Shown piece by piece: positions 21,693 to 33,200 of a stretch of 38,445 bases of DNA. Origin of the DNA: Gymnopus androsaceus JB14 (Eukaryota; Basidiomycota; Agaricomycetes; Agaricales; Omphalotaceae); the NCBI GenBank assembly GCA_009733575.1, contig ML769822.1, forward strand, positions 1 through 38,445. The letters run 5' to 3'. Position 1 is the first letter of the stretch. Each line of letters begins with the position of its first letter. Under the pieces are notes generated by a model. That model searched no databases. It saw only the letters and a program-made list of their open reading frames with translations, and was not told where the DNA came from. Both the position numbers and the translations under genes were made by a program.

Positions 21693-24600
21693 TTGACAGG
21701 CACTGCGCTGTATTATCTTACCGCTTTTCTCGCGTCGAGCACGGTCCTTCCAAGTAATGATGCGATAAAAGGTGTAGCTGGGCAGTATCTTCTTGGTCTA
21801 GGTGAGTATTCACGTCGAATGTTTCGAGGAATCTAGCTTAATATTATCCAGGAATTGGCGACATTACTGGGCCGGTCGTAGAGACTAACATGATGGGATA
21901 CGCCAGTTTACCCCAAACCGATACCGGCCTGCACATGCGTCAACGAAGTCGCGCTTTCATTATCGCTGAAGAAGCTAATCCTCAAACTGTGTCCTTTTCA
22001 TTAATGCAGGTGAGTCTCGTCACTTGCGATACAAATTATTCATTTCCGATGGATATACATTGCTTGCTCAACTCATATACTGATCGACGTTTTGCTCAGA
22101 TATCGCTATGGGAGACACCGGCGTTCGTCGCTCAATCGTCGCCAATCTAACCGCTACCTATCCCGACATGTTCACGAACGACAACATTGCACTAGGAAGC
22201 ACACATCAACACTCTGGTGTCGGTGGATACCTGGAAGACCTCCTACCCCAGATTACCTCGCTGGGCTACGTCGCTGCAACGGCCGACGCCATTATCGAAG
22301 GCACTGTCATTGCTGTTCAGAGAGCGTATGAAAGCATGGCTTCGGGAAGCTTGAGTGTAGGCAATACAAGTGTTGTGGACGGCAATGCCAACCGGTCGCC
22401 CTCTGCATATCTGGCCAATCCTGCCGATGAACGCGCCATGTATGAATACGACACTGACAAGGAATTGTCTTTATTGAGATTTGACGACGCGTCTGGAAAC
22501 CCTCGTGGATTGCTCAGCTTTTTCCCCGTTCATGGTACCAGTCTCTACGAGGTGTGTATGTTGATCTTATATTCCGAGGTAGTAGTTTAACGAATGTTTT
22601 CTGATGCAGAATAATACCCTGGTTAGTAGTGATAATAAAGGGATGGCGGCATATCTGTATGAGAGTGAGAAAACTCCTTCCTGGTCAAGAATCGTTCTAC
22701 TAACATATTGGGACTGGTTAGGTATGATGGAACCAGATGCCATGCCGGAAACAACACTTTTGTCGCTGGGTTTACTCAAGGTCTGGATTTTCATGTGTTG
22801 GATGCATCCTTTAATCGCTAACCAAATCGCCTTCTTCTAGCCAACGTTGGTGATACCACCCCCAATACGTGAGCTGTGCACGTTTTGCACTGGTATCCAG
22901 TTTCTGACCGTGTTCTGGACAGTCTCGGGGCGTACTGCGAGAGCCCTGGGGAACCCTACGACGGGATGCTTTGTGCATTCAATACTTCCACATGCGGCGG
23001 GACTGTCGAGGACTGTCACGGACGGTGAGTAAAGTTGTTTCGCGTATATTTCAGTGTTTAATCCCTTTCAGCGGTCCCGGATTCCGCATCTCGGACTTTG
23101 CTTCAAATATGATCATTGGACAACTGCAAATGGAAGGTGCTCAGACGGTCATGAACAGCGATAACCGCACTGCTCTCAGCGGTTCGGTGAGGAGCGTACA
23201 CATTTACATGGACATGTAAGTGTCTATTAAGGTGATTTCCTACGTTTTACAAGAACTTTTTCTAGGGATAACCATACATTCACTTTACCGAACGGAACTA
23301 CCGTACACACCTGTCCGCCTGCTATGGGTAAGTTCCTTGCTATCTGTTGCCAAAATTGTGCATATGAATTTTACAAATGTCATGCAGGCTTCTCGTTCGC
23401 TGGTGGAACTACGTTAGAACGCCGTTTCCTTTTACAAATGCGATCGAGAATCTCACTGCAAACCGTGTAGTGATGGCCCGGGTGCATTCGACTTCATCCA
23501 GGGAGATAATTCTTCAAGCCCTCAGTAAGCTGCTCCAAATAACGTTCTACTGCATCCGTTCATATCTCTTGTTCCCTAGGAACCCCTTCTGGGAGAATCT
23601 GTGAAAGGTTTGTCGTGATGCTTCAACTAAGGCTACCTCTCGTAGTTACATGTCTGTTTTTCAATGGTATACAGACTTTGTCACCCCGGCTCCTTCAGAA
23701 GCTCAGGTAGCTTGTCAGTATCCCAAGCCTATTCTCCTAAATACGGTATGTTTCCGCGGTTCAGTTCATCTTTCTTTCCGCGCTCCTCGTCTTACACTGC
23801 AATTGATTTCAGGGATATGCGAACCTTCCATATAAGTGGTCTCCCAACACGGTTGACATTCAGATGTTCCGCATAGGACAACTAGTCATTCTTGTTATAC
23901 CAGGTGCGATTTTGTGTAACCAATGTGTCTCTCACCAGAACTGAGCTTTTTTTTCTTAGGTGAACTAACGACCATGTCTGGGAGAAGAATCAGGTTTGTG
24001 TTTATACAATATCCCTCTCGATGATGAATCTTATGCGTCATTAAGCGCGCGACGCGTCTGCAGACAAGCCATCCGAGCTGAATTGATTTCGTCTGGGCAT
24101 TCTCGACGACGACTGCTTATGTTGTGAATCGCTGGACCTGCTAATACCTACGCGCATTACGTCGCCACTTTGGAAGAATACGGAGTACAGAGATATGAAG
24201 GTGCATCTACGATCTTTGGTCAATGTAAGTCCTTTTATGACGTTCATTTAGTGGCTGCTAATTCTTCTTCCTAATCAGATACCCTCGATGCATACATCGA
24301 TAAATATACCAGTCTTGTCCCGTTCCTTGCCGATACAGTCACTGGCACACCAGCTTCGGACGCTGCTCCAGCTGAACAGACGTCCAAGGCTATTTCTCTT
24401 CAGGTAGAGGTCTATTTCATCTCTATTCCCTGAGCGGTGGTTGATCTACATCTTTAGCTTCCGGTTGTGTTCGACGCGGCTCCATTCGGTTCTAGCTTCG
24501 GTAAAGTGAAGACAGACGTTAGTACTACCGTGCCGTACACCGCTGGTGAAACAGTCTTTGCGACTTTTGTTGGTGCAAACCCTAGGGTGAGTGAAGCGTT

Positions 24601-25098
24601 GTCGTTCTGTCCTTGGGGTCCTTAAACAATTTGCGACTTTGCGTTTCAGAACAACCTTCGGCTGGAGGGTACATTCTTGAGCGTCGACCAACTTGTTAAC
24701 GATGCATGGGTGAGACACAGATCGGACTCTCATCCGTCCACTACCTATTCGTGGGTTCAAACTAGCACGGTGAGTTTTGGTACGAATGATGGGCGAGTAT
24801 AAATAGATTGACTGTACCCTCCAGGCCCTTGGAACCAGCCAAGTTAATCTTACTTGGTAGGCTTCATTCTTCGACGCTTATAACTTTACTAACTAATTGT
24901 CTTGTCTTTAGGACAATCGAAGATGGTACACCGTGTAAGTTCACTCATTGTTCACGCTCATACTTGGCTGTAAGGCTTACCCGTAACCCCGTCCTTGTAG
25001 CTGGAACATATCGCTTTGTTTACTTCGGCGATTCCAAGCCGGTTATTGGTGGTATTACTGCTTTCACGGGCGAGTCTTCCAACTTCACGGTGTCATAA
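21693..25098 (+). pseudogene. Neutral ceramidase, about 22 exons, several lesions
   Basis: Neutral/alkaline ceramidases hydrolyse the N-acyl bond of ceramide at the cell surface or in secretory compartments, giving sphingosine and fatty acid. Family blocks appear in order: a hydrophobic leader, DITGPVVETNMMGYA, IAMGDTGVRRS, GSTHQHSGVGGY (zinc/active-site block), NNTLVSSDNKGMAAY, GFRISDFASNMIIGQLQ, PKPILLNT, GELTTMSGRRIR, IAGPANTYAHY and a C-terminal Ig-like part ending in NFTVS at 25098. Introns of 45-85 nt are retained, so it is not a retrocopy. Lesions: no ATG where expected (ttgaca at 21693); a one-base loss near 21983 before the 22009 splice site; a one-base loss near 22747 (CCGG-GAAAC); and scrambled frame with an in-frame TGA between 24089 and 24128. 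A further shift near 23595 could be avoided by alternative splicing. Decay or assembly indels are both possible. Confidence 0.87.
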
Positions 25099-25254
25099 TC
25101 TGGGGTCAAACGCAAACAGTTCATTTTACATATTTTTTTCGTTGATTGGCATAACATCTTTTGTACAATCCATGCCACTAGTACTACTCTTCCTAGAATC
25201 AACCCTGCTATTATCTTTCCCTGCATCCATCTCCTTGCATGACTGGCATCGATT

Positions 25255-25553
25255 TTAGACTATCCTTTCTGTATAGCTTGGTGGCGCCTCTTCCATTCGA
25301 GGATCCAACTCTAATGCTCTTTCTCTTTCTCTATCTAGTTGTAGGCTACTGTCAATATGAAGGCCAGCTTGCTCATTTTGTCCATGACTCCGATGATGAG
25401 CGTTCTGGAGTTGTTCCTGCATAATGAGAAGACGTTGCTGCAGCTTCATAGTAAGCACATTGTCTGGATTGGGTCTTTGCATGCCATTATCATCAATGAC
25501 TGGCAATGGTGTGGAATTTTGAATGTTTTCTGTACCAGTTCTCAGTGTGGTTT
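25255..25553 (-). pseudogene. Orphan C-terminal exon, PPSY tail
   Basis: On the minus strand a frame open from about 25553 to the stop at 25255 reads like the cytoplasmic tail of a larger protein: a Gln/Leu-rich possible coiled coil (MKLQQRLLIMQEQLQN), a charged Arg/Glu run and a final EAPPSYTERIV, similar to PPxY-ending tails common in fungal membrane proteins. It has no ATG near the start, and upstream is repeat DNA, so the 5' part is missing or lost. No family was recognised. It converges with the ceramidase 3' end. It could also be chance. Confidence 0.35.
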
Positions 25554-25554
25554 A

Positions 25555-25885
25555 ACAATTCAACAAAAAGACCAGGTATTTTGAGTTGGATAGTTAAAGA
25601 AGATGCTCAAAAGGTGTTGCATATATTTGGCTGAGTGCTATTCATCTTGTCCTCCACAGTAAAACTGCAGCTATTAGAAGTTTAGTGGGCAAGATGGAAC
25701 CAAAATAACCCCTACTCTATTAGAACTGCCATATTTGTAGATTGTATGGATTTCATCCTTACCAATGGTTCCTTCCCACCTTCACCTTTAACCTATTCTG
25801 CCATCCTTTCTTATATTGTTAATATTATTTGAGAATAGGGTTGTTAAACAGAATTTTCCTGTGATGTTGAGAGTACTTATTTCCA
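25555..25885. other. Gene-free stretch
   Basis: No gene or repeat is recognised between the orphan exon and the second copy of the dispersed repeat. Confidence 0.4.
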
Positions 25886-26345
25886 AGGGGCTGCAAACTT
25901 TCAAAAAGTTGACTGCAGGTCAACTTTTCGGAACCAGCCTTTTGGTTAGACTAACTAACTATGTAAGCATTCCCATGCACCATATATGGTATATCAAGAT
26001 TAGATATTGTATCTTTCTGCCTCAGAGCTACCAGTTAAACTATCCCAAGCTTTTTTTGGTGATATCTATGGAATATTATACTATGAATCTTGAATGGACA
26101 CTTTGTAAAAAAATATTATCACTGAAATGTACTATCTAATAGTATCTAATACTATATGACTAGTGTGACAGAAAGGTGACTGTAGTCCTTGAAAATGACT
26201 AGAAATGAAGGAATCATGAGAGGAGCTCAGTTAGACATCTGGTGGTAAATATAATAGACTAAGGAGGCCCAAAAAATGCCCCAAATCACCCATTTAGAGG
26301 GGTGTCAAACTTTTTTATTTATTTTTATTTTTTCTGCCCTGAAGG
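25886..26345 (+). repeat. Dispersed repeat, copy B
   Basis: Direct repeat of 566-1010, starting ggggctgcaaactttcaaaa and ending gaggggtgtcaaactttttt. It is slightly longer and carries an extra T/A-rich tract at the 3' side. It lies directly upstream of the KDZ-associated gene. Confidence 0.75.
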
Positions 26346-26467
26346 CTGCAAAGAGTCTGCGGAACCAGGACTCACATGCATGACTCAGAGCTCCAAGCTG
26401 CCAGAGCGCTTAATGATCGGGTAGGCGCTTATCCCTACTACTTCGTACCTACTTCTTTACTGCTTCA

Positions 26468-28728
26468 ATGCTTACCGTTGAGCACGTTGCTCGTACTCTC
26501 AGGGAGTCAGAAAATGCTCCTTTAATTACATTAACACAGCTTATCCTCTTTATCCTTGTATTGACCAAAATCAAAGATGATATTCTTATGATTTATCCTT
26601 TGAATCAGCCATTAAGCAAGGCTCTGCTTTTACTTCCTCTTGACACTATTGTATTTCTCTCAAGGAGCTGCAACATGAGTGAGAGAGATGTAGAGATATG
26701 CTGGAAAGTGGTCAAGGTCATTGTCTGGAATGCGGATGATGCTCTGCATAGTATTATTGGGGATGCAAATCTCTTGGAGCAGACACTCTATAAGAACGGC
26801 AGTGCATTGTATCGTGAGTCTTACTTTTGTGTTTTTGTTCATAACTCTAATTGTTGTTCAGTTTCTCCTACAAATCTATGGTCTCAAACGCATGTTTGCA
26901 CAAACAAGGAATGCAAGTACATTGTTAAGAACAAGGGTTTGAAGCTTCAAGGTGCCTGGCCACACCCTGCTGTGCTTTACACTCAGGATCGTGGTCCGAT
27001 TGCAGTGGTCAACCACCACATTACCTGCCATGGTGTGTACTAATTGTATAAATCTATCACTGTTGTTTACAAGCAAATTATTAGGGTGCAGATGGATTTA
27101 CCATCATGACTTCATTGTTGCTCCGAATCCTGTTACAAAGAACCTTGTTTGCACTTATTATCCCTCCGAAGAGACTCTGCCAACTATTCTTCAAATTGAT
27201 GACCACCAATTTGTGGAAACAAAGCTTTTGAAAATCTGGCGAAACAGTATGTTGTTTGCTTGGTGGGTCATACTATCTATCTGGAGGATGAGTGGATTGA
27301 CTTACATTCTACTGTAGGGTATCGGCAACTAATTGTGCAAAGATCTACCTCTCATCTTTCTCTAATGATTCTCATTCCTTTCCCTTGGGCTGGAAAGTCA
27401 AGGCCGAGCTACAAACTGAATATGTATATGATGGGTTCAAGCTTCTAACATTCCTTGAACATCCTTATACATGCTCCTCTCCCTTTGTCCTTCCTCATGA
27501 TGGTATTCAAGCTCGTCATTTCAATGATATGATCTCTGAGCTCAATTCCATGATTGCACAGCATGGTTAACCCGAGATTGATCATTGCTGTAGCAAGTGT
27601 GTTCATATCATGCCTGCTGACTCGGAAGGCAAATCTATGTCCATGACTAATTGTCCTTCTATTGCTTATTGACTTGTTTTTTTAGGTGCTGAGGTCTTTG
27701 CTGTTGTATGTGACAGTGTTACGGTTGGATGTCCAATGTGTGGCATTGCATATTGTACTTCTCCCTTGGCCATAACAAAGTAAGTCTTTTGCGCTCAGCA
27801 CCAAGGATTTTCACAAGTCTGCCGTATTGTTGGGTGTTCTGAGCCTATAGAACAGGGTTTCAAGATGTGTGAGAATGAGCAACATTGTGCTGCTGAAGGT
27901 AAATACAATGAAGCAGGCCAAGCTGCCATCCAGCTCAAGAAACGGTTCGAGCACTCTGTGGCATCAGCAACTGCAGAAGAAGATGATGAAGAACTTGATA
28001 TTGGATATGAGGGTATTTTTGAGGCTGATGGAAATGAGTCAGATGCAGTTACTTAGGAATTGGATACTGCAGATCGAGGGGTAGCTGAAGCGGTAGAAGG
28101 AGGTGTGAAGAAGCCAAAAAAGCTATGTGGACAGTTTGGGCAAAAGCGTACACACAACAAGCAGTTGATTATTGCTCCATGTGGCATGATACTTGCTTGA
28201 TGGACCTTTCCCTACTCTGAAGCATTCTCTCTGGTTGCGGTATGTGTCTGAATATCAATCTTAATTGTTTTAACTTACAATGTTCCTAGAAATTCACACA
28301 AGAGACTTTTACTGGTTGCTGTGTGCCTAACCATGTCATATATGACTCCAATTGTATTCTTTCAAAGTATGTTCGCAATCACCAAAACAAGGAGCTGTGC
28401 AAGTTTTTTGCCAAGATAGGACTCGCTGTCGATGTGTTTCACTTCAAATGTAAACACAAGGAAGGTGACAAGTGGTGCAGTGAGCATTGTAATCCGATCG
28501 CATTCCCAGAACTGAGGTATGAGGCAAATGGAAAGATGAAGTGGTTTTTCAATACATCAATTGCAGAGCAGGTAAACACTTGGTTTGGGAAGTATAACTC
28601 AATATGTCAAGAGATCGGTGGACTTTTTTTTTGATTTCTTTTTCAATGAAATGATTAGACTATACAATTGTAACACAAAGCGGAAACTTGAGCGATCAGG
28701 TTGTGATCCTACATACTGGGAACTGTAA
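26468..28728 (+). pseudogene. KDZ-transposon-associated CxC5/CxC6 cysteine-cluster protein
   Basis: The protein belongs to the fungal families named for cysteine clusters linked to KDZ (Kyakuja-Dileera-Zisupton) transposases. Residues from 26468 form an N-terminal helical region. The CxC5-like block has CTNKEC, then CHG..CRWIYHHDF, WVSATNCAKIY and KLLTFLEH. A CxC6-like cluster follows with CCSKC, VVCDSVTVGCPMC, FCAQHQGFSQVC, VGCSEP and MCENEQHC. The final ~130 residues include IYDSNC, VDVFHFKCKHKEGD, HCNP and FFNTSIAEQ. Introns at 26814-26861, 27033-27084, 27263-27317 and near 28241-28289 splice in frame; another probably ends at 27685. Breaks: TAA at 27568, TAG at 28054, TGA at 28198, and an extra T in a T run near 28625, after which the frame reads to TAA at 28726. 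Cysteine-rich parts are otherwise preserved, so decay is recent. Confidence 0.85.
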
Positions 28729-28729
28729 T

Positions 28730-29533
28730 CTAAATGATAATAGTAGCGTACAAGTAATGATAACTATTTGGATGGACATGATACAGTAGAGAAAGAAGAA
28801 AAGGTTTTGCTGGGAATAGCCCATCATTGTTCTCCTTGTTGCTGGCAACTCTACAATCTATTGCACGCTTGATGTGTTTACAATCTGCATGGACTGTTTG
28901 AGCTTTGTCTGGTACCAGTGCCATAAAGTGACTCCAAAGACCATTGTCAGTTTCTCTGCCATTACAAAACTGAGCCCTAATATCCTCTGAGGCACTGTTC
29001 CATCGGATGTGGTGTGAAGATATGCTCAATGCTGGATATCAGGGGATGTACTTTTGTTCAAAGAATTCATAAAAAACTGTCTCCATTCTCTTCCCAGTAC
29101 CCTTTGCATTCTGTGCAGCAATAAAGAACCAGTCAGTCGTGATTGCATGATAGCCCTGTGGCCACTTCATAAGATCATGGTCACACCAACTAGTAGAACA
29201 AACAGGAACAGGGATGGAGTTTAGCACATCATTATCAGACAAAGGAACCTCAACAACTCCAAGATCAGTGCCAGGTGCATCTTCATCATTAGAAATATCA
29301 ATGACTATGGGTGCACCAGTGGGCACAATGGACTTGAATTCGGGATGCATGATGGGCTCCTGCTTGATGCAAACAAACAGATCAAGAGTAGGCGATGGTG
29401 AGGCAGTGAACTGTTCATGAAGTGGAGATAGTTTTGTATGCTTCTGTGAGTGACAAGGGGGGGAAGGAGGGGAAGGAGGACTATGAGCAATGGAAATGGA
29501 GCGTGAACACAGTGGATTCTGAAAAGAGGTCAA
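28730..29533 (-). pseudogene. Small protein with SUMO-interacting-type motif, convergent to the CxC gene
   Basis: Two minus-strand frames (29533-29039 and 29038-28730) are in the same phase and separated by a single TGA at 29041-29039, so they read as one gene of about 267 codons with a nonsense mutation. The N-terminal third is proline/serine-rich (PPSPPSPP). CIKQEP fits the SUMO-conjugation pattern, and IVIDISNDED fits a SUMO-interacting motif (hydrophobic core plus acids). The C-terminal half has conserved-looking WPQGYHAI and HIRWNSA stretches and reads as a folded domain, but I cannot name the family. It ends 2 bp from the convergent CxC gene, suggesting both belong to one mobile unit. 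Confidence 0.5.
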
Positions 29534-29811
29534 TCTGTGTGTGTATGAGATTGCTTAGGAAATTTTAGACATTTTATATTAGCAAGGGTGCAGACTCAAC
29601 AGTTCTTGACTTCCACACTGTTTATGGGTAGGCCAGTGGTAGTGTGATTTAGCCCTTTAATGTCTATGTGGCCAACTAGACAGTGATAAAACCCAAATGT
29701 TTGGCCACCTCAGAGTCCAAGCTGGGTCCAGACAGTGTCATAACATTGGGAACCATAGCCACAATCAGTGCTGATAGCAGAGATGCTGAGAGATTGTTTG
29801 GATTGGGATCC
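29534..29811. other. Gene-free repeat remnant
   Basis: A 61-codon plus-strand frame (29683-29868) runs into the following 96-bp repeat. No family is recognised. It may be part of an older retroelement. Confidence 0.35.
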
Positions 29812-29907
29812 TGTCAGCAACTAGTTCCTCACAACACAAGGTACCAGGCATCACAACTTCCGACTTAGGCAAAGACAAGAACAATGAGGAAAAGAGAAGA
29901 TGATATT
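29812..29907 (+). repeat. 96-bp repeat unit 1, left of the copia element
   Basis: GTCAGCAACTAGTTCC through GAGGAAAAGAGAAGATGATA TT recurs just right of the retrotransposon at about 35020-35110. Ignoring the insertion, the two units are tandem. This shows the element landed in an existing duplication. Confidence 0.75.
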
Positions 29908-30215
29908 TGTTGAGATAAGTGATCCGTACTATACCTGCTTTGACATTTCCTTTTGTAGAACCTTATTTCTGTTCACGTTCTCTCCTTTTACTTCCGCTCA
30001 TGCGTGCTTACAAATACTACCTAGTTCCTAGGATATAGGCGGTAGCTCGGTACAGCCTCACCTCAGTTGTTCTATCGCTACACAACTGAGGTGAGTATCA
30101 TTACTTACATTAGAACCTCATCACATATACTGACATGATGGTAGTTACCTTGTCTACAGGTATATACACCAATGCAGTTGTTCTATCGCTACACAACTGA
30201 GTTACCTTGTCTACA
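29908..30215 (+). repeat. Left LTR of the copia element
   Basis: 308 bp, TG...CA. It contains two copies of a 25-bp imperfect palindrome (CAGTTGT...ACAACTG) at 30064-30088 and 30175-30199, plus two copies of gttaccttgtctaca, the second forming the LTR end. Confidence 0.95.
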
Positions 30216-30294
30216 GATTATAAGACTGGTCTTTCCCTGAGAGATTCAAAATCGAGAGAAGCAAAGAAATTACAAAAGCGAATTTAATTAACGA

Positions 30295-33200
30295 ATGTCG
30301 ACCAACCCGAGTAATGTCTCGATTCCGAGGTTCCCCAAGGACAATCAGCTCGACGGTGACAGAAACTGGCACACATACAAACACGAATGCATACTCGCAT
30401 TAAAAGCGAGGAGTTTATTACAATACGTTGAAGGAAAAATCATACAACCGCTACAATCCATTTCCCAAACCACCCAAACAACGACACCAACCCAAACTCA
30501 AATCTGGAGCAGTACGCCTCTCTACAAAGAATGGGTTGCCCAAGACGCTACGGCGACGAGCATCATAGTCACCAATATTCGAGACCCCGTTGGCGTTGGT
30601 GTTGAGGATGATAAATCCTCGGCAGTGATCTGGAAGTTCCTGACGGATAAATATGAAAAACAGGTTGAACAACAAATCCACTTAGCTGATACGGCACTCA
30701 GATCCCACACCTACAAACCAGAGTCGACGACAATGGAAGACCACAAGAAGAAGATGAAAAATCTTCTTCTTCGAACACTCAAGGACTATGGGGGAACATG
30801 TAACGATCCCCCAGTTCCGCCTCATCGTCATTGCCTCCCTTCCTTTGGACTGGAAGCAAGACACTAGGAGCGTACCCAGTACCTCGAGCGAGGATGCTTT
30901 TACCTTCCTGCATAGCCTCTATCTGGAAAAGCAACAGGAACGCGAGTCAAGCGAGAGGGACAAGAAACGGGTGAAGGCACTGTTGGCGAGCCAGAACACA
31001 ACGGCAGCAGCAGTGGAACCCCAACGAGCTGGCAGGAACAGCAATCTGGTCTGCAGCAACTGCGGAAAATGTGGTCATACTGTACACCGCTGCTGGGCGA
31101 AAGGTGGAGGCGCAGAAGGTGAAGGCCCAAAGAACTGGCGGGTACGACGACCCAACAATAATCACGCCGCGAATAATTCGAACGTTTTGAACAACGTCAA
31201 CGCAGCCGCAGCTTCCGTAGCAGCAGCAGACCCCGAACCCAGCCAACTCTTTGTCCTATCTGCTGATTCCATGGGTAGGTCTCATACACGAATGCCGAAC
31301 ACTAGCCCTGACAAAACGTCCTCTAGACATGAGCCTGCCCTGGTGATTGAAAGGAGTGATGAGTTGGAGGAACTAGCTGGCATATGTAGAGACTTACCTA
31401 TACACTGTAAACTCGTACCCAGCATGAACAAATGCTCTGCTTGCCATGGCAATACAAGTTTCCATCCCAAAACCTACATTGATTCCGGTGCTACACAACA
31501 CTGCTGGGTCTCGAGGAATGATTTCATAACGTTCGCAGAGGTCGTCGGACAGAAAGGGAGTAGCGCCATAGCAGGAGATGCTGGATGATTCGACATAAAA
31601 GGTGTAGGAACGGTTGAATTTGAGACCAGAGTTGGAGGTGAAAGGAGAACCATACGCCTCGAGAACACAAAATACATACCATCCTTCAACCAGAACTTAA
31701 TATCATTGTCAGCCCTGGACAACCGCGGATGTAAAGGCATTTGGGGTAGCGGCCAACTCGAGGTTAGAGATAGCCAGGGTGTTCTCATCATGTGCGGAAA
31801 GGGTGAAGGAAGAATATATGAAGTCGAGACAATAGGTCGAGAAATGCGGGCACACTTGGCGAGATCCCACAATAAGCCGACAGATATCGCTACCTGGCAT
31901 AGACGACTTGGCCATGTCGGTATTCCCCGAATCCTGAGAATGGCGAACCGGAACCTGGTCGACGGGCTGAACATTACAACGAAATCGACAGTTGGGTTGT
32001 GCGAAGTGTGCCTATACGGGGAAAGCAACGCGGAGGCCGTTTGATGAAGAAGTTACACACGAGACGGAAGTACTGGAGCGTATCCACATAGACCTCTGGG
32101 GACCCACGCAAACACCTAGTCGAGGAGGAGCAGTTTACTTGATGATCTGCTCAGACGGTTGATCAACGATGAAAGTTCCATACTTCCTGCCGGATAAACG
32201 AGCTGTGACAACGGTGAAGGAGTTCCACAGGTACAGGATGTGGCAGAGACGCAGACTGGGAAAAGAATCCGCATTATTCGAGTCGACGGTGGCAGGGAAT
32301 TCGACAACGCATTGATGGACACATACTGCACAGAACGGGGCATCGTCACTGAGAAAATTCCCCCTTATTCCTCTGCTGCTAATGGGATGGCTGAGAGAGC
32401 AAATCGAATGGTAATATCAGGTGTACGCACCATGTTGGACGAATCTGGTTTACCTGCATCATTCTGGGCAGAGGCAGCCAATACATTCCTCTATATTGAC
32501 AACTTCATCCCGATTCCCGATTCCCGGACGATATCCCTACCGAGGTGGACAAAGAAACGGCAGGACATTTCACACCTACGCCCATTTGGTTGTGATTGCT
32601 GGGTTACGCTACCAGAAGTCTGGAAGACGGGAAAACTGGCAAGGCAGGTGGTAAAAGGGAAACTACTTTGGTTTCATGGGGCGAAGGGGCTACCGAGTCT
32701 GGATACCAGAGTGGAGGAAGATAATGGAGTCGAGAGATGTCCATTTTGAGGAGGGAAACGGTCGACGTACAGTGGAAAGCAGCGAGGTCCAACTAACTGG
32801 ACAGGAGCCTAACGGTGAGGTAATGGTTGATCGGCGTCCAGATCTTGACAGCGGTGATACCGGGAATGTTGTGATACCAAGGAGTCAATCTCGGTACTCC
32901 TCTCCGCTATCCTCTCCACCGGATTCTCGTTCTCCACCTCCTCCAGCTCCTCCTGCAGCACCCCCCACTAGGAATCTTCGGGATCGGTCACACCAGGGTA
33001 CTCTCAACGTTGACGTGTTGGTCCGAAGGCAGATGGGATGGTCTGATAACCGTGAACAGACCATGCTCGCATTATTAGCAAAGAACCCCTGGGCATTTGC
33101 ATCCTCAGACAACTCCGACACATTCATTCCAAAGTTGTACAGTCAGGCGATGAAAAGACCTGAACTATGGGTGCCAGCGATGGAGACGGAATACAAGACA

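Noticed and set aside
23580..23607. Certain frameshift in the ceramidase near 23595
   Set aside because: An alternative 45-nt intron from gtgaaag to cgtag keeps the frame, so this site is not counted as a firm lesion.
26390..26460. tRNA-like cloverleaf near a gcgcttaatgatcgggtaggc stretch
   Set aside because: No GGTTC T-loop consensus or consistent acceptor stem could be paired by eye. No tRNA or rRNA gene was found anywhere in the window.
30788..31588. Programmed gag-pol frameshift
   Set aside because: The frame change falls inside gag before the zinc knuckle, and the rest of pol has further shifts and stops, so these are lesions or errors.
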